A stretch of 64,000 bases of DNA from Amycolatopsis echigonensis (GCF_014174495.1 NZ_JACJHR010000039.1:1-64000), one strand, 5' to 3'. Counted from the first letter of the stretch, positions 8,268-16,797 are shown. Notes: generated by a model from the sequence alone, not told the origin. Program-made: numbers and translations.

Positions 8268-8882
8268 ATGCGCATAAAACCTCGCGGAAGCCAGTTCTTC
8301 CAGCTGCTCGCGGACGCGGCCGCGAACCTCGTCACCGCCACCGCGCTGCTTCGGGACCTCACCGAGGCGGCGCCGCCGGACCGGGACGCGATCGCGGCGC
8401 GGCTGCACGAAGTCGAACACGCCGGCGACGAGCTGACGCACACCATCATGGTCGAGCTGAACAGCACGTTCGTCACGCCGTTCGACCGTGAGGACATCCA
8501 GGCGCTGGCCGCGCGGATCGACGACGTCCTGGACTTCCTGGACACCGCGGCCGACCTCGCGGTGCTCTACCGGCTCGAGAAGTTCCCGCCGGGCACCAAG
8601 GGAATGCTGCGGGTGCTGTGCCGCGCCGCGGAGCTGACCGCGGAAGCGATGCCGGGGCTGGCGAAGGTCGGCGAGCTGTCGCCGTTCTGGATCGAGATCA
8701 ACGCACTGGAGAACGAGGCGGACCACACCTACCGGCGGATGCTCGCCGATCTGTTCCAGCCCGGGGCCGACGCGCTCGAAGTGCTCAAGGCGAAGGAAGT
8801 CGTCGAACAGTTCGAACTGGCGGCCGACGGGTTCGAGCACGTCGCGGACGTGGTGCAGACCATCGCGGTCAAGGAGTCCTGA
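8268..8882 (+). CDS. DUF47/PhoU-like Pit accessory protein
   Basis: A 204-residue all-helical cytosolic protein of the DUF47 (phosphate transport regulator, Pit accessory) family. The PhoU-like E..D.....I pattern appears in DDVLDFLDTAAD and ALENEADHTYRRMLADLF. Its known role in other bacteria is to support a low-affinity Pit transporter. The stop TGA (8880-8882) is immediately followed by the GTG of the transporter, so the two form an operon. ATG 8268 lacks a strong ribosome site, in keeping with the close GGGTA promoter. Confidence 0.88.
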   Translation: MRIKPRGSQFFQLLADAAANLVTATALLRDLTEAAPPDRDAIAARLHEVEHAGDELTHTIMVELNSTFVTPFDREDIQALAARIDDVLDFLDTAADLAVLYRLEKFPPGTKGMLRVLCRAAELTAEAMPGLAKVGELSPFWIEINALENEADHTYRRMLADLFQPGADALEVLKAKEVVEQFELAADGFEHVADVVQTIAVKES

Positions 8883-9878
8883 GTGGACGGCACCGCCGCG
8901 CTGGTCGCCGTCGTGGTGCTGACGGTCTTCTTCGACTACACCAACGGGTTCCACGACGCCGCCAACGCGATCGCCAGCGCGGTGTCGACCCGGGCGCTCC
9001 CGCTGCGCACCGCGCTCGTGCTCGCCGCGGTGATGAACCTGGCCGGAGCCCTGCTGTCGACCGGCATCGCCGCGACCGTCGCCAAGGGAATCATCGACGT
9101 CCCGGCCGGTCCCGGCGCGCTGACCGTGGTGCTCGCCGCGCTGGTCGGCGCGATCGCGTGGAACCTGGTGACCTGGTATTTCGGGCTGCCTTCCTCGTCC
9201 TCGCATTCGCTGATCGGCGGCATGGTCGGGGCCGCGCTGGCCGCGGCGAGCACCGTGCACTGGACGGGCATCGTGGAGAAAGTGCTGGTGCCGATGGTCG
9301 CGTCGCCGCTGCTCGGGCTCGTGCTCGGCTACGCGGCGATGGTGGCGGTGCTGTGGTTGCTGCGGCGGAGGAATCCGCACCGCAGCGGCCGGGTGTTCCG
9401 GCGGCTGCAGATCGTGTCGGCCTCGGCGCTGGCGCTCGGGCACGGCTTGCAGGACGCGCAGAAGGGGATGGGCGTGCTCGTCCTGGCGCTGATCGCGGCG
9501 GGCAAGCAGAGCACGTTCTCGGTGCCGCTGTGGGTGACGCTGGTGTGCGCCGGGGCGCTTTCGCTCGGCACCTGTTCGGGCGGCATGCGAATCATGCGGA
9601 CGCTCGGCCGTCGCGTATTCCCGCTCGATCCGCCGCACGGGTTCGTCGCGGAATCGGTCGGTGCTTCGGTGCTGTACTTGACCGCTTTTGCCGTGAAGGC
9701 ACCGATTTCGACCACGCACGTGATCACCGCGGCGGTGATGGGCGTGGGTGCCACGCGGCGGCTTTCGGCGGTGCGATGGGGGATCGCGCGCGACATCGTG
9801 CTCGGGTGGGTGCTCACCTTCCCGGCCGCGGCGGGGGTGGCCGCGCTGGCTTTCTGGCTGCTGTCGGCGCTCGGCTGA
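8883..9878 (+). CDS. pit: Inorganic phosphate transporter, Pit family
   Basis: A 331-residue membrane protein with about ten hydrophobic segments. Both Pit signature repeats are present: FFDYTNGFHDAANAIAS near the N-terminus and GLPSSSSHSLIGG / APISTTHVITAAVMGVGA later. Pit proteins import phosphate (as neutral metal-phosphate) driven by protons. It starts with GTG 8883 directly after the DUF47 stop. Its stop (9876-9878) abuts that of the convergent phosphoribosyltransferase gene, with no terminator-like sequence between them. Confidence 0.93.
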   Translation: MDGTAALVAVVVLTVFFDYTNGFHDAANAIASAVSTRALPLRTALVLAAVMNLAGALLSTGIAATVAKGIIDVPAGPGALTVVLAALVGAIAWNLVTWYFGLPSSSSHSLIGGMVGAALAAASTVHWTGIVEKVLVPMVASPLLGLVLGYAAMVAVLWLLRRRNPHRSGRVFRRLQIVSASALALGHGLQDAQKGMGVLVLALIAAGKQSTFSVPLWVTLVCAGALSLGTCSGGMRIMRTLGRRVFPLDPPHGFVAESVGASVLYLTAFAVKAPISTTHVITAAVMGVGATRRLSAVRWGIARDIVLGWVLTFPAAAGVAALAFWLLSALG

Positions 9879-10502
9879 TCACGAGGGCAGCAGGGCGAGG
9901 ACTTCCTGGTCGCTGGTCGGGCTGAAGTCCACGTAGAACTCGCCGACGGCGTGGAACTGCTTCGGCTCGCGGAGGAAAACGACCTCGTCCGCCTCGCGGG
10001 CGAGCTTCTCCGCTGCGGACGGCGCGCCGACGGGAGCGGCGAAGACCAGCCGAAGCGGCGCGGACGACCGAAGGGCCCGCAGCGCCGCGATCGCCGTCCC
10101 GCCGGTGGCCACGCCGTCGTCGACCACCACGGCCTCGTGGCCCGCCGCCGAGCGCGGGGTGCGCTCGCCCAGGTAGCGCCGGACCTGGTCGCGGGCTTCG
10201 GCGCGGGCGTGGTCGACCTGGTCGGCGATGTCTTCCGGCGTCAATCCCAGCGCGCGCAGCCCGGCGCGGTCGAAGAACGGCGGCCCGTCCGCCGCTACGG
10301 CGCCTAGCCCGAGTTCCGGCCGTCCCGGGGCACCGATCTTGCGGGCCACCATGAGCTCCAACGGCGCGTCCAGTTCCTCGGCGACCGGCGCGGCGACCGG
10401 CAGCCCGCCGCGAGCGAGCCCGAAGACGACCGGGTCGGACCAGTCCCGCTCGGCCAGTACGGCCGCGAGCCGTGCACCCGCGTCGGCGCGGTTCCGGAAC
10501 AT
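9879..10502 (-). CDS. Phosphoribosyltransferase-family protein
   Basis: A 207-residue type I phosphoribosyltransferase. The PRPP-binding loop VVVDDGVATGGT spans about residues 125-136, and the N-terminal FGLARGGLPVAAPVA and MVARKIGAPG segments are usual for this group of uncharacterised actinobacterial enzymes. The base substrate is unknown. ATG 10502 lies 2 bases after the SDR stop, so it is the third gene of the DUF3040-SDR-phosphoribosyltransferase operon. It was placed under the strong GGTTT-N15-GGGTA promoter at 12031-12055. Confidence 0.85.
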   Translation of the reverse strand: MFRNRADAGARLAAVLAERDWSDPVVFGLARGGLPVAAPVAEELDAPLELMVARKIGAPGRPELGLGAVAADGPPFFDRAGLRALGLTPEDIADQVDHARAEARDQVRRYLGERTPRSAAGHEAVVVDDGVATGGTAIAALRALRSSAPLRLVFAAPVGAPSAAEKLAREADEVVFLREPKQFHAVGEFYVDFSPTSDQEVLALLPS

Positions 10503-10504
10503 TC

Positions 10505-11680
10505 TCAGCGGCGTCCCTTCTTCGCGGGGCGGCGGAACCGAGTGTCCTTCCCGGACTTCTGGATGCGGCGCAGCCCTTGCCCGGCGATGGCAAGACCGGT
10601 TGCGGCGCGGCTGAGCGTTTTCGCCTGGCCGGATTTCCCGCGTGTCGCGTCCCGGCCGTCCGAAGTGTCCTTTGTGGACTTCAGGGTACGGCTCAGCAGC
10701 TGTCCGGCGGCGAGGGCGGCAGCGGCCAGCCCGGCCGCCACCGCGCCGTGGTGTCGGCTCAGCACCGGCTGGATGTCCCGCGCTTTCGCCTGCTGGTCGA
10801 ACTCCCCGTGCGCGCCGTAGTCGAATCCGCGCGGGCCGTCCACCGGCTCCCACAGGTTCGCCGGCTGGCTCGGCGGCTGGGGCTGGCCGGTTTGCTGCGC
10901 GCCGAAGCCGGTCCGGGCGAGGTACCGGTCGAGCAGCCCGGGTGCGACGGCGTTGGCCAGCAGCGTCGCGGCGGTGCTCGAACCGACCCAGTACTCGCGG
11001 CGGCGCGGATGGTCGGCGGCGTGCAGCACCGCGCGGGCGGCGAGTTCGGGCTGGTAGATCGGCGGCACCGGCTGGGCGTGCTCGGGCAGCCGGGTCAGCA
11101 GCCAGGTGAACTGCGGCGTGTTGACCGCGGGAAGCTGCACCATGGTCGTGCGGATTCCGCTGTGCTCGTGGAGAAGTTCGCAGCGGAGCGCTTCGTTGAA
11201 GCCCTGGATGGCGTGCTTGGCCCCGCAATACGCGCTCTGCAGCGGGATTCCGCGATACGCGAGCGCCGAGCCGACCTGCACGATCGTGCCGGCGTCCCGC
11301 GGTTTCATCCGGCTGAGAGCGGCCATCGTGCCGTGCACGAAACCGAGATAGGTGACCTCGGTGACCCGCCGGTACTCGTCGGGTTTGATGTCGGTGAACC
11401 GGGCGAACACCGAGCTGAACGCGACGTTCACCCAGACGTCGATCGGCCCGAGTTCGTCCTCGGCGCGGGTCGCGGCGGCGTCGACCTGGGCGAAGTCGGC
11501 CACGTCCGTCGGCAGCTCCAACGGCGTGCCCCCGGCTTCGCGGACGTCCTCCGCCGCGGCGGCGAGCCCCTTCTCGCCCCGCGCCAGCAAGGCGACTTTC
11601 GCGCCGCGGCTCCCGAAAGCCCGGGCGACGGCCCGGCCCACTCCGGCGCTGGCTCCGGTCACGACTACGACGGGCGGCAT
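10505..11680 (-). CDS. Short-chain dehydrogenase/reductase with C-terminal extension
   Basis: A 391-residue SDR. The cofactor loop TGASAGVG is at residues 8-15, the catalytic Ser at about 138 and the YCGAK pair at 151/155; the usual NAG is replaced by NVA. After the ordinary SDR domain (about 250 residues) comes a tail of about 140 residues with a hydrophobic Ala/Leu segment (VAAGLAAAALAAGQLLS) and a very basic end, which may bind membrane or nucleic acid. Relatives of this layout are common in actinobacterial stress operons with unknown substrate. ATG 11680 has AAGGA upstream. Its start overlaps the end of the DUF3040 gene by 16 bases. Confidence 0.88.
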   Translation of the reverse strand: MPPVVVVTGASAGVGRAVARAFGSRGAKVALLARGEKGLAAAAEDVREAGGTPLELPTDVADFAQVDAAATRAEDELGPIDVWVNVAFSSVFARFTDIKPDEYRRVTEVTYLGFVHGTMAALSRMKPRDAGTIVQVGSALAYRGIPLQSAYCGAKHAIQGFNEALRCELLHEHSGIRTTMVQLPAVNTPQFTWLLTRLPEHAQPVPPIYQPELAARAVLHAADHPRRREYWVGSSTAATLLANAVAPGLLDRYLARTGFGAQQTGQPQPPSQPANLWEPVDGPRGFDYGAHGEFDQQAKARDIQPVLSRHHGAVAAGLAAAALAAGQLLSRTLKSTKDTSDGRDATRGKSGQAKTLSRAATGLAIAGQGLRRIQKSGKDTRFRRPAKKGRR

Positions 11681-12000
11681 GGAAATCCTTTCCCCGGACC
11701 AGGAGTCCGGCGGGTCGGCGGACGCAGACACTCCTGGCGGGCGACGTGCCCGCACACCGCGATCGCCGCCAGCACGAAGCCGAGCAGCGCGAGCGGCACC
11801 TCCGGCGGAAAGGCGATCCCGCAGGCCACGAGCCCCGCCGCGACCGCGGTCAGCGCCCAGCACGCCACCGCCCACGCCCGGCGCAGCGGCCACGCCGACT
11901 GGCCGAAGGCGCGGCGCACCCACAGCGCGTCGGTGGCGAGAAGCTCTCGTTCCATCGACCGCAGCGCCCGGTGGGGATCCGGCTGCCGGTGCGCGGCCAT
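11665..12000 (-). CDS. DUF3040-like small membrane protein
   Basis: An 111-residue protein with a polar N-terminus (SMERELLATDALWVRRAF) and two hydrophobic segments (VACWALTAVAAGLVACGIAF and LALLGFVLAAIAVCGHVA), the arrangement of DUF3040 proteins. No function is known. ATG 12000 is preceded by GGAAGGGAG and by a textbook GGTTT-N15-GGGTA promoter. It is the first gene of an operon with the SDR and the phosphoribosyltransferase. Confidence 0.8.
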   Translation of the reverse strand: MAAHRQPDPHRALRSMERELLATDALWVRRAFGQSAWPLRRAWAVACWALTAVAAGLVACGIAFPPEVPLALLGFVLAAIAVCGHVARQECLRPPTRRTPGPGKGFPCRPS

Positions 12001-12030
12001 CGCCTGCTCCCTTCCGCCTGGCCGACGGCT

Positions 12031-12055
12031 TACCCGCTCCTGGCCAGGCCAAACC
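12031..12055 (-). promoter_or_regulatory. Consensus SigF-type promoter, DUF3040-SDR-phosphoribosyltransferase operon
   Basis: GGTTT (complement of 12051-12055), 15 bases, GGGTA (complement of 12031-12035): an exact match to the published SigF/SigB-type consensus. It is back to back with the site at 12073. Confidence 0.78.
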
Positions 12056-12072
12056 GGAACGGCGGAAGAGTC

Positions 12073-12097
12073 CGGTTTGCCCGGGAAGGCGAGGGGT
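12073..12097 (+). promoter_or_regulatory. Consensus SigF-type promoter of the Cys-pair protein
   Basis: GGTTT 12073-12077, 15 bases, GGGTA 12093-12097, exact consensus, 58 bases before ATG 12156. Confidence 0.78.
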
Positions 12098-12155
12098 AAC
12101 CGGGCGGGCGGCAGCAACCGCCGGAACTCGGCGGAATCGCCGGAAGGAGCACGAG

Positions 12156-12371
12156 ATGAGCAGGCTGCTGGTAGACCCGGAAAGCGCGACCGTCCCTTGT
12201 GGACAATGCGGCCGCGCGGCGGTGCACGTGGGAAGGCTGGTCCAGGAGGACGGGACGCCGGTCAGCCACGCCGTCGTGTGCACCGTGTGCCGCGCGCACC
12301 GCCCGGGACCCGGGCTGGGGGAGACGCGGCGGCCTCGGCTGGCCGTCGTGTCGAGGCAGTCGGGAGGCTGA
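12156..12371 (+). CDS. Small protein with two CxxC pairs (possible zinc ribbon)
   Basis: A 71-residue protein with CGQC near residue 16 and CTVC near residue 43, spaced as in small zinc ribbons, and a basic tail. No family name can be given. ATG 12156 has GGAAGGAG upstream. It is transcribed from a consensus SigF-type promoter, divergently from the DUF3040 operon, and is followed by a long palindrome. Confidence 0.75.
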   Translation: MSRLLVDPESATVPCGQCGRAAVHVGRLVQEDGTPVSHAVVCTVCRAHRPGPGLGETRRPRLAVVSRQSGG

Positions 12372-12389
12372 CTCTGGGCGCGCTGGGAA

Positions 12390-12446
12390 CGTCCGGGAAG
12401 GGGTCCTTGACGGAATCTGATTCCGTCAAGGACCCCTTCCCGGACG
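12390..12446. repeat. Long palindrome (family A, copy 2), likely bidirectional terminator
   Basis: Perfect 27-base arms (12390-12416 and 12420-12446), CTG loop, between the convergent Cys-pair gene and the secreted HNH-like gene. Confidence 0.85.
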
Positions 12447-12471
12447 GTTGCGGGAGCTCCGGGATTCCCGG

Positions 12472-13005
12472 TCAGCCGATGCCGAGCACGGACTCCGCGG
12501 TGGTCCAGTTGGTCAGCATGGCGTGCTGTGCGTCGGCGAGGGTGACCTGCCCCGCGCAGACCGCCTTCTTGACCGCGTTTTCGACGGAATCCTTGGTGTA
12601 GGAGTTCTGGTCGCCGTCGTGCGGTTCCGGCCAGAGGTTCTTCGGGTCCTTCGGCGCGCCGCCCAGTTCGAGCGGCAGGAAGTGGTCCTCCTCGTACGAG
12701 CTGAGCGAGGTGTCGGAGTAGCCGTAGTCGATGATGCCCTGCTTCTTGAGCGGGGTGGTGTAGGTCGTCGGCGGGCGGATGGTCGACGTCCAGCCGGGGA
12801 CGCAGATCGTGTCGCCGATGGTGTCCTGCGTGACGTCCGGGTTGGTCGCGCCGGGCGTGCAGGCCGGGTCGGGCAGCGGCAGATAGGACTGCGAGCATTT
12901 CGCGGCGAGAGTATGCGGGACGGCGGCGTGCGCGGCCGGCGCGACCAAAGCGAGCGAACCGGCGAGAATGACGGCAGGCGCGGCGAAACGGGCAAGTCGG
13001 GACAT
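12472..13005 (-). CDS. Secreted HNH-like nuclease-family protein
   Basis: A 177-residue protein with a clear Sec signal peptide (basic MSRLAR, hydrophobic stretch, cleavage after AAHA near residue 26). The mature part has the segment EDHFLPLELGGAP, then KNLWPEP, which resembles the HNH pattern H.vpLeLGG..d..NLWPE of small secreted endonuclease-like proteins. The first His is present but the fold is short, so nuclease activity is inferred, not shown. Two Cys pairs could form disulfides outside the cell. ATG 13005 has GGGAGGAG upstream. Confidence 0.75.
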   Translation of the reverse strand: MSRLARFAAPAVILAGSLALVAPAAHAAVPHTLAAKCSQSYLPLPDPACTPGATNPDVTQDTIGDTICVPGWTSTIRPPTTYTTPLKKQGIIDYGYSDTSLSSYEEDHFLPLELGGAPKDPKNLWPEPHDGDQNSYTKDSVENAVKKAVCAGQVTLADAQHAMLTNWTTAESVLGIG

Positions 13006-13480
13006 GGAAATCTCCTCCCAGTAAGACGGTCGCGCCAGCGTCCGCCGGGATCGGGCCATCGCACCACCTACCTTCGAAGGAATGCGTGAAGAATTAACCG
13101 GGTGCTCAACTTGTCAGGCGACAAAATGCGCAAGGTGGACGTAAGTCTTCGGCTGCGGGACCGGGATGATTCGCTGATGGGGCGCAAGCCGGGCGAGCGA
13201 GGACGAACAGGACCGAAGTGCTTGATCCGTCAGCATTCGGTCGTTCGGGGCAGATCGAAGCCGACCGGCCCGGGAATCAGGAAAGGTTCTTCGGAACGGT
13301 TTCCGGTCCGTTTTTATGCGCCTTCCGGGATATCTGGAGAAAAAGTGCGAGAATCCGGTCGCGCTGCGCCGTTCGGCTGAAGGTTGCGGTTCTTCCGTAT
13401 CCGTTCCCGGCACTCGTGCGACCTTTTTCGTGAACGTCGCCGGAATTGATCTTTTCGGGCGAAATTCCCGGGGGTGAACG
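13006..13480. other. Intergenic region, no gene recognised
   Basis: About 475 bases between the divergent HNH-like and charged-ORF genes, less GC-rich than the flanks with several T runs. Short open frames exist but have neither ribosome sites nor the third-position G/C bias of real genes. It presumably carries the promoters of both neighbours; I could not place them. Confidence 0.5.
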
Positions 13481-13735
13481 ATGGGCGAACGGGAAGAACC
13501 GCGGTCCGGTGCGGGACGCGGCGAGGGCGCGGAAAGCGGTTCGGCGCGCGAAAACGCGCCCGCCGAACCGGAAGCGGGATACGAGATTCCGATCGGGACG
13601 CCGGTTCCGGCCGCCGAGATGGCGCGGCTGAAGGCGGCCGCGGAGCGGCACCGCGATCGGGAGGAGGAGGCCGACGCCCCGGCACGGGCCGGTGACGAGG
13701 CCGCGGAGGAAGAGGGTGATCACCGTGATGCCTGA
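13481..13735 (+). CDS. Small, highly charged protein of unknown function
   Basis: An 84-residue, Glu/Arg/Ala-rich and probably disordered protein. Its central segment IPIGTPVPAAEMARLKAAAERH resembles the segment FPVPVEEYDQLKTGAREH of the next gene, suggesting a shared docking motif. It overlaps the downstream start by 20 bases, so the two are likely co-translated. The start is ATG 13481 with a weak GGGGG site. Confidence 0.55.
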   Translation: MGEREEPRSGAGRGEGAESGSARENAPAEPEAGYEIPIGTPVPAAEMARLKAAAERHRDREEEADAPARAGDEAAEEEGDHRDA

Positions 13736-15341
13736 AGCACAGGTGCTCGAGGGCCAGGCAGGCGAAACGGCCGGGGGCGCGTCGCGGGAGATGGCGGAGC
13801 TGACGGTCGGCGAACTGCTCGCCGCGCCGCCGTCGCCGGAGCGGTCGCCGTTGTTCGCGCAACGGTTCCCGGTGCCGGTCGAGGAGTACGACCAGCTGAA
13901 GACCGGTGCGCGGGAACACGGCGCGGAGGCACTGGCTCCCGAGGACGCGCTCGCCGTGCAGCTGGACGAGGAAGCGGCGGCGGAACCGTCGGAGGAGAAT
14001 CCGCCGGAGGACGAGATCGCCGAGGGCCTGGCCCCGGCGGCGTCGGCGAGTTTCGAGGGGATCTCGCAGACCGCCTTCCGGCCGCCGGACTGCACGGTCG
14101 CGGTCGGTCCGAAGCAGGTGATGGCCGCGGTCAACGTGGACCTGGTCGGCTACGACAAGAGCGGCCTGCAACAGTTCCGGTGGGCGAATTTCACCGCGAT
14201 GTTCAACCCGGTGCTGCCCGCCGGGGCGCAGCTTTTCGACCCGAAACTGGCCTACGACCACTACAGCGGTCGGTGGATCGTCTGCATCGCCGCCCGCCGC
14301 GCCAACCCGCAGGGCTCCTGGATCATGCTCGGCGTCTCGCAGACCGGCGACCCCGCGGGCGGGTACTGGATCTGGAGCACCGACGCGACCGCGAACGGTG
14401 CGACCGCGACGGGCAACTGGTCGGACTACCCGATGCTCGGCTTCGACACCCAGGCGATTTACGTGTCCACCAACCAATTCGCCTTCGGCGGCGGGTTCGC
14501 CTACGCGAAACTGCGGATCTTCAACAAGGCGGAACTCTACGGCGGCGGGGCCGGCGGGAGCCACACCATCCGCTGGTGGGACTTCTGGGGCCTGAAGAAC
14601 CCGGACGGCAGCGGCGCGTTCTCCGTGCAGCCGTGCTGTCATTTCCAGGGCATCGGAGGGAATCCGCGGGCCTACCTGGTGAACTCGCTGTTCCCGTCCG
14701 GGTCCAGCCTGACCCTCTGGACGTTGTCGAATCCGCTGGGCCTGTGGTCCGGCGGCGCACCGACGCTGACCTCGGCCGCCGTTCCCTGCCGCGGCTACAG
14801 CCTGCCGCCGGGCGCGGTGCAAAAGGACGGCGGCACAACGCGAATCGCCACGAACGACACGCGGTTGCTCAACGCGGTATTCCAGGCGGCGGGCCGCACC
14901 CAGCGGTTGTGGACCACGCACACTTCCGCGTACAGCTGGCCCGGCGACAGCGAGGCGCGGTCAGTGGTGCAGTGGTACGAGATCGACGTGCCCAGCCACG
15001 CGGTCGCGCAACAGGGCGCGTTCGGCGCACCGAGCAGGCATTACTTCTTCCCGGTGATCCAGACCGACATCTCCCGCAACGCCCACGTCGCGTTCGGCCG
15101 GTCCGCGCCCGACGAGTACGGCCACTTCCGCCAGACCGGCCGCCTCGCCACCGACCCGCCGGGCACGTTGCAGGGCAGCGCTTCGGTGATCGCCGGGCAG
15201 AGTGCCTACACCGGCGGCAGATGGGGCGACTACTTCGGCATCGGCCGGGACCCGTCGGATTCCCGGACCGTGTGGAGCTACGGCGAATACGCAGGCGGGG
15301 GCAACACCTGGCGGACGCGTCTCAACGCGGCGAAGTACTGA
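13716..15341 (+). CDS. Large beta-rich (propeller-like) protein of unknown function
   Basis: A 541-residue protein. GTG 13716 is preferred because GGAGG lies 6 bases upstream; ATG 13728 in the same frame is the alternative. The first about 110 residues are acidic and low-complexity. The rest resembles a family of large surface proteins with the pattern PDCTVAVGPKQVMAAVNV.LVGYDKSG, then FDPKLAYDHYSGRWIV, repeated beta strands and Trp-rich turns; these are predicted beta-propellers. No signal peptide is visible, which is odd for this family. No catalytic residues can be assigned. The preceding charged ORF overlaps it and the following small membrane protein gene is 16 bases away. Confidence 0.7.
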   Translation: MITVMPEAQVLEGQAGETAGGASREMAELTVGELLAAPPSPERSPLFAQRFPVPVEEYDQLKTGAREHGAEALAPEDALAVQLDEEAAAEPSEENPPEDEIAEGLAPAASASFEGISQTAFRPPDCTVAVGPKQVMAAVNVDLVGYDKSGLQQFRWANFTAMFNPVLPAGAQLFDPKLAYDHYSGRWIVCIAARRANPQGSWIMLGVSQTGDPAGGYWIWSTDATANGATATGNWSDYPMLGFDTQAIYVSTNQFAFGGGFAYAKLRIFNKAELYGGGAGGSHTIRWWDFWGLKNPDGSGAFSVQPCCHFQGIGGNPRAYLVNSLFPSGSSLTLWTLSNPLGLWSGGAPTLTSAAVPCRGYSLPPGAVQKDGGTTRIATNDTRLLNAVFQAAGRTQRLWTTHTSAYSWPGDSEARSVVQWYEIDVPSHAVAQQGAFGAPSRHYFFPVIQTDISRNAHVAFGRSAPDEYGHFRQTGRLATDPPGTLQGSASVIAGQSAYTGGRWGDYFGIGRDPSDSRTVWSYGEYAGGGNTWRTRLNAAKY

Positions 15342-15357
15342 GAGCGGGGAGGTTGTC

Positions 15358-15591
15358 ATGATCACTGCACGAAAGCTTCGGATCACGGTCGAGTCTGTGC
15401 TCGCCGCGCTCAGTGCTGTCGCGTTGGTGCTGACGTTGACCGTTCCGGACTGGATCGAGCGCACGACCGGCGCTTCTCCGGACGGAGGCGGCGGGGAAGC
15501 CGAGCGGCTGGTGACGGCTGTCGCTTGCGTAGCGACGGTCGCGTTCGCGGGCCTGGCCGCGTGGGAGTGGCGGCGGTTGCGGACGGTCTGA
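15358..15591 (+). CDS. Small two-helix membrane protein
   Basis: A 77-residue protein with two hydrophobic segments (VLAALSAVALVLTLTVP and AVACVATVAFAGLAAWEW) joined by a Gly/Asp loop. No family recognised. ATG 15358 has GGGGAGG upstream. It lies 16 bases after the beta-rich protein, so probably the same operon, and might anchor it at the membrane (inference). Confidence 0.65.
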   Translation: MITARKLRITVESVLAALSAVALVLTLTVPDWIERTTGASPDGGGGEAERLVTAVACVATVAFAGLAAWEWRRLRTV

Positions 15592-15611
15592 GCTGTCAGC
15601 GGACTTTTGTG

Positions 15612-15666
15612 GTCCGTGAAGGGCTCCTTGAAGGAATCTGATTCCCTGGAGGAGTCCTTCACGGAC
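15612..15666. repeat. Long palindrome (family A, copy 3, imperfect)
   Basis: Arms 15612-15637 and 15641-15666 with four mismatches and the same CTG loop, between convergent genes. Same core as copies 1, 2 and 5. Confidence 0.75.
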
Positions 15667-15694
15667 GTTCGGCTGCCCAAGTCGCACCGGCGCG

Positions 15695-16153
15695 TCACTC
15701 CTCATAGGCGATCGAGTGCCGAGCCGCCACCGGATTGATCTTCGCCGGGTCCAGCGCGCCGTCCGTGAGCACCGCAGGTCCCGCCTCGAAGAGATCCTCC
15801 AGATAGTGTTCCCACCCGCCCGGCGAGGAGATCTGCAGCAAGCGCGGCGGAGGATCCGAGACCGCCCGCAACGCGTGCGGAACCCCGTGCGGCAGCAACG
15901 CGAACATCCCCTTCGTCGCCACGTGAGTCTCATCCGCGAAGTCGATGCCCAGTTCGCCCTCCAGGACGTAGATGCACTCGTCGGCCTGGTGGTGGACGTG
16001 CCTCGGGATGTCACGCGCCAGTGTCACCTCCAGCAGGGAGAACCGGGTTTCGGTGTCGCCCGTCATCGCCTTCACGGCGAACGCGGGCGGCAGCGGCACC
16101 CGGCCCGGCCGCGCCTCGCCGGGCCGCAGGAGCAGGAAGCGGTCCTTCGTCAT
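15695..16153 (-). CDS. Cupin-domain protein
   Basis: A 152-residue single-domain cupin. The metal-binding His/Glu set is visible in PRHVHHQADECIYVLEGELG (His-x-His, Glu) and LLPHGVPHALR. Such proteins are small dioxygenases, isomerases or ligand sensors; the substrate cannot be inferred. ATG 16153 is divergent from a TetR gene, with an inverted repeat between them, so the TetR protein most likely controls it. Confidence 0.85.
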   Translation of the reverse strand: MTKDRFLLLRPGEARPGRVPLPPAFAVKAMTGDTETRFSLLEVTLARDIPRHVHHQADECIYVLEGELGIDFADETHVATKGMFALLPHGVPHALRAVSDPPPRLLQISSPGGWEHYLEDLFEAGPAVLTDGALDPAKINPVAARHSIAYEE

Positions 16154-16179
16154 GGGGTATCCTCGCCAACGTATCGGAA

Positions 16180-16196
16180 GTGGAGTCCGTTTCCAC
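16180..16196. promoter_or_regulatory. Candidate operator between cupin and TetR genes
   Basis: Inverted repeat GTGGA (16180-16184), 7 bases, TCCAC (16192-16196), located between the two divergent starts, as expected for a TetR site that represses both. Confidence 0.5.
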
Positions 16197-16218
16197 ATTA
16201 GCGGCAGGAGGGCGTCGG

Positions 16219-16797
16219 TTGTCAACGGAGCGCAAGCCGAGGGCGGACGCGGAACGCAAGCCGAGGGCGGACGCGGAACGCAACCGGGCGCGGGTGCTCG
16301 AAGCGGCCCGTGCGCTGCTCGCCGAGCAGGACGACGTCCAGTTGCCGGAGATCGCGCGGGTCGCCGGGGTGGGCGTCGGAACCGTGTACCGGAATTTTCC
16401 GGACCGGCGGGCGCTCGTGGAAGCGTTGGCGGAGCAGCGGTTCGCCGAGATCGCGGAGTACGCGCGGAAGCGGTGCCTCGACGGGAAATCCGGCGTCAAA
16501 CGCTATCTGCGGCACGTCGGCGAGGTGCTGTCGGGGGACCGGGCGCTGTCGTCCGCCATCGAGACGGCGCGGGCGTCGGCGGGGAGCGAACCTCGTGGAG
16601 AAGCGCTGAAGCAGCTGGAAACCGTGGTGGCGCAGGCGATCGCGGCGGACCGGGCGGCGGGGGTGCTGCGCGCGGACTGCACGGTGGCCGACGTGTACTT
16701 GCTGGTCGGCTGCCTGTCGTCGGTGGTCCGCACGGAAAGCGGGGACTGGCGGCGGTTTCTGGAGCTGTCCCTGGAGGGGATACTGCCCCGGGACTAG
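16219..16797 (+). CDS. TetR-family transcriptional regulator
   Basis: A 192-residue repressor-type protein. The helix-turn-helix is LPEIARVAGVGVGTVYRNFP (about residues 46-65). The C-terminal ligand domain is ordinary. The start is TTG 16219, chosen because GGAGGG lies 6 bases upstream and upstream codons would run through the operator. The N-terminus contains a perfect tandem duplication of 24 bases (16231-16254 and 16255-16278), giving the peptide RKPRADAE twice; this is recent and may vary between strains. Likely regulates the divergent cupin. Confidence 0.85.
   Translation: MSTERKPRADAERKPRADAERNRARVLEAARALLAEQDDVQLPEIARVAGVGVGTVYRNFPDRRALVEALAEQRFAEIAEYARKRCLDGKSGVKRYLRHVGEVLSGDRALSSAIETARASAGSEPRGEALKQLETVVAQAIAADRAAGVLRADCTVADVYLLVGCLSSVVRTESGDWRRFLELSLEGILPRD

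Noticed and set aside
13102..13433. Small open frames in the 13.0-13.5 kb gap
   Set aside because: Codon bias is unlike the flanking genes and no start signal is present.
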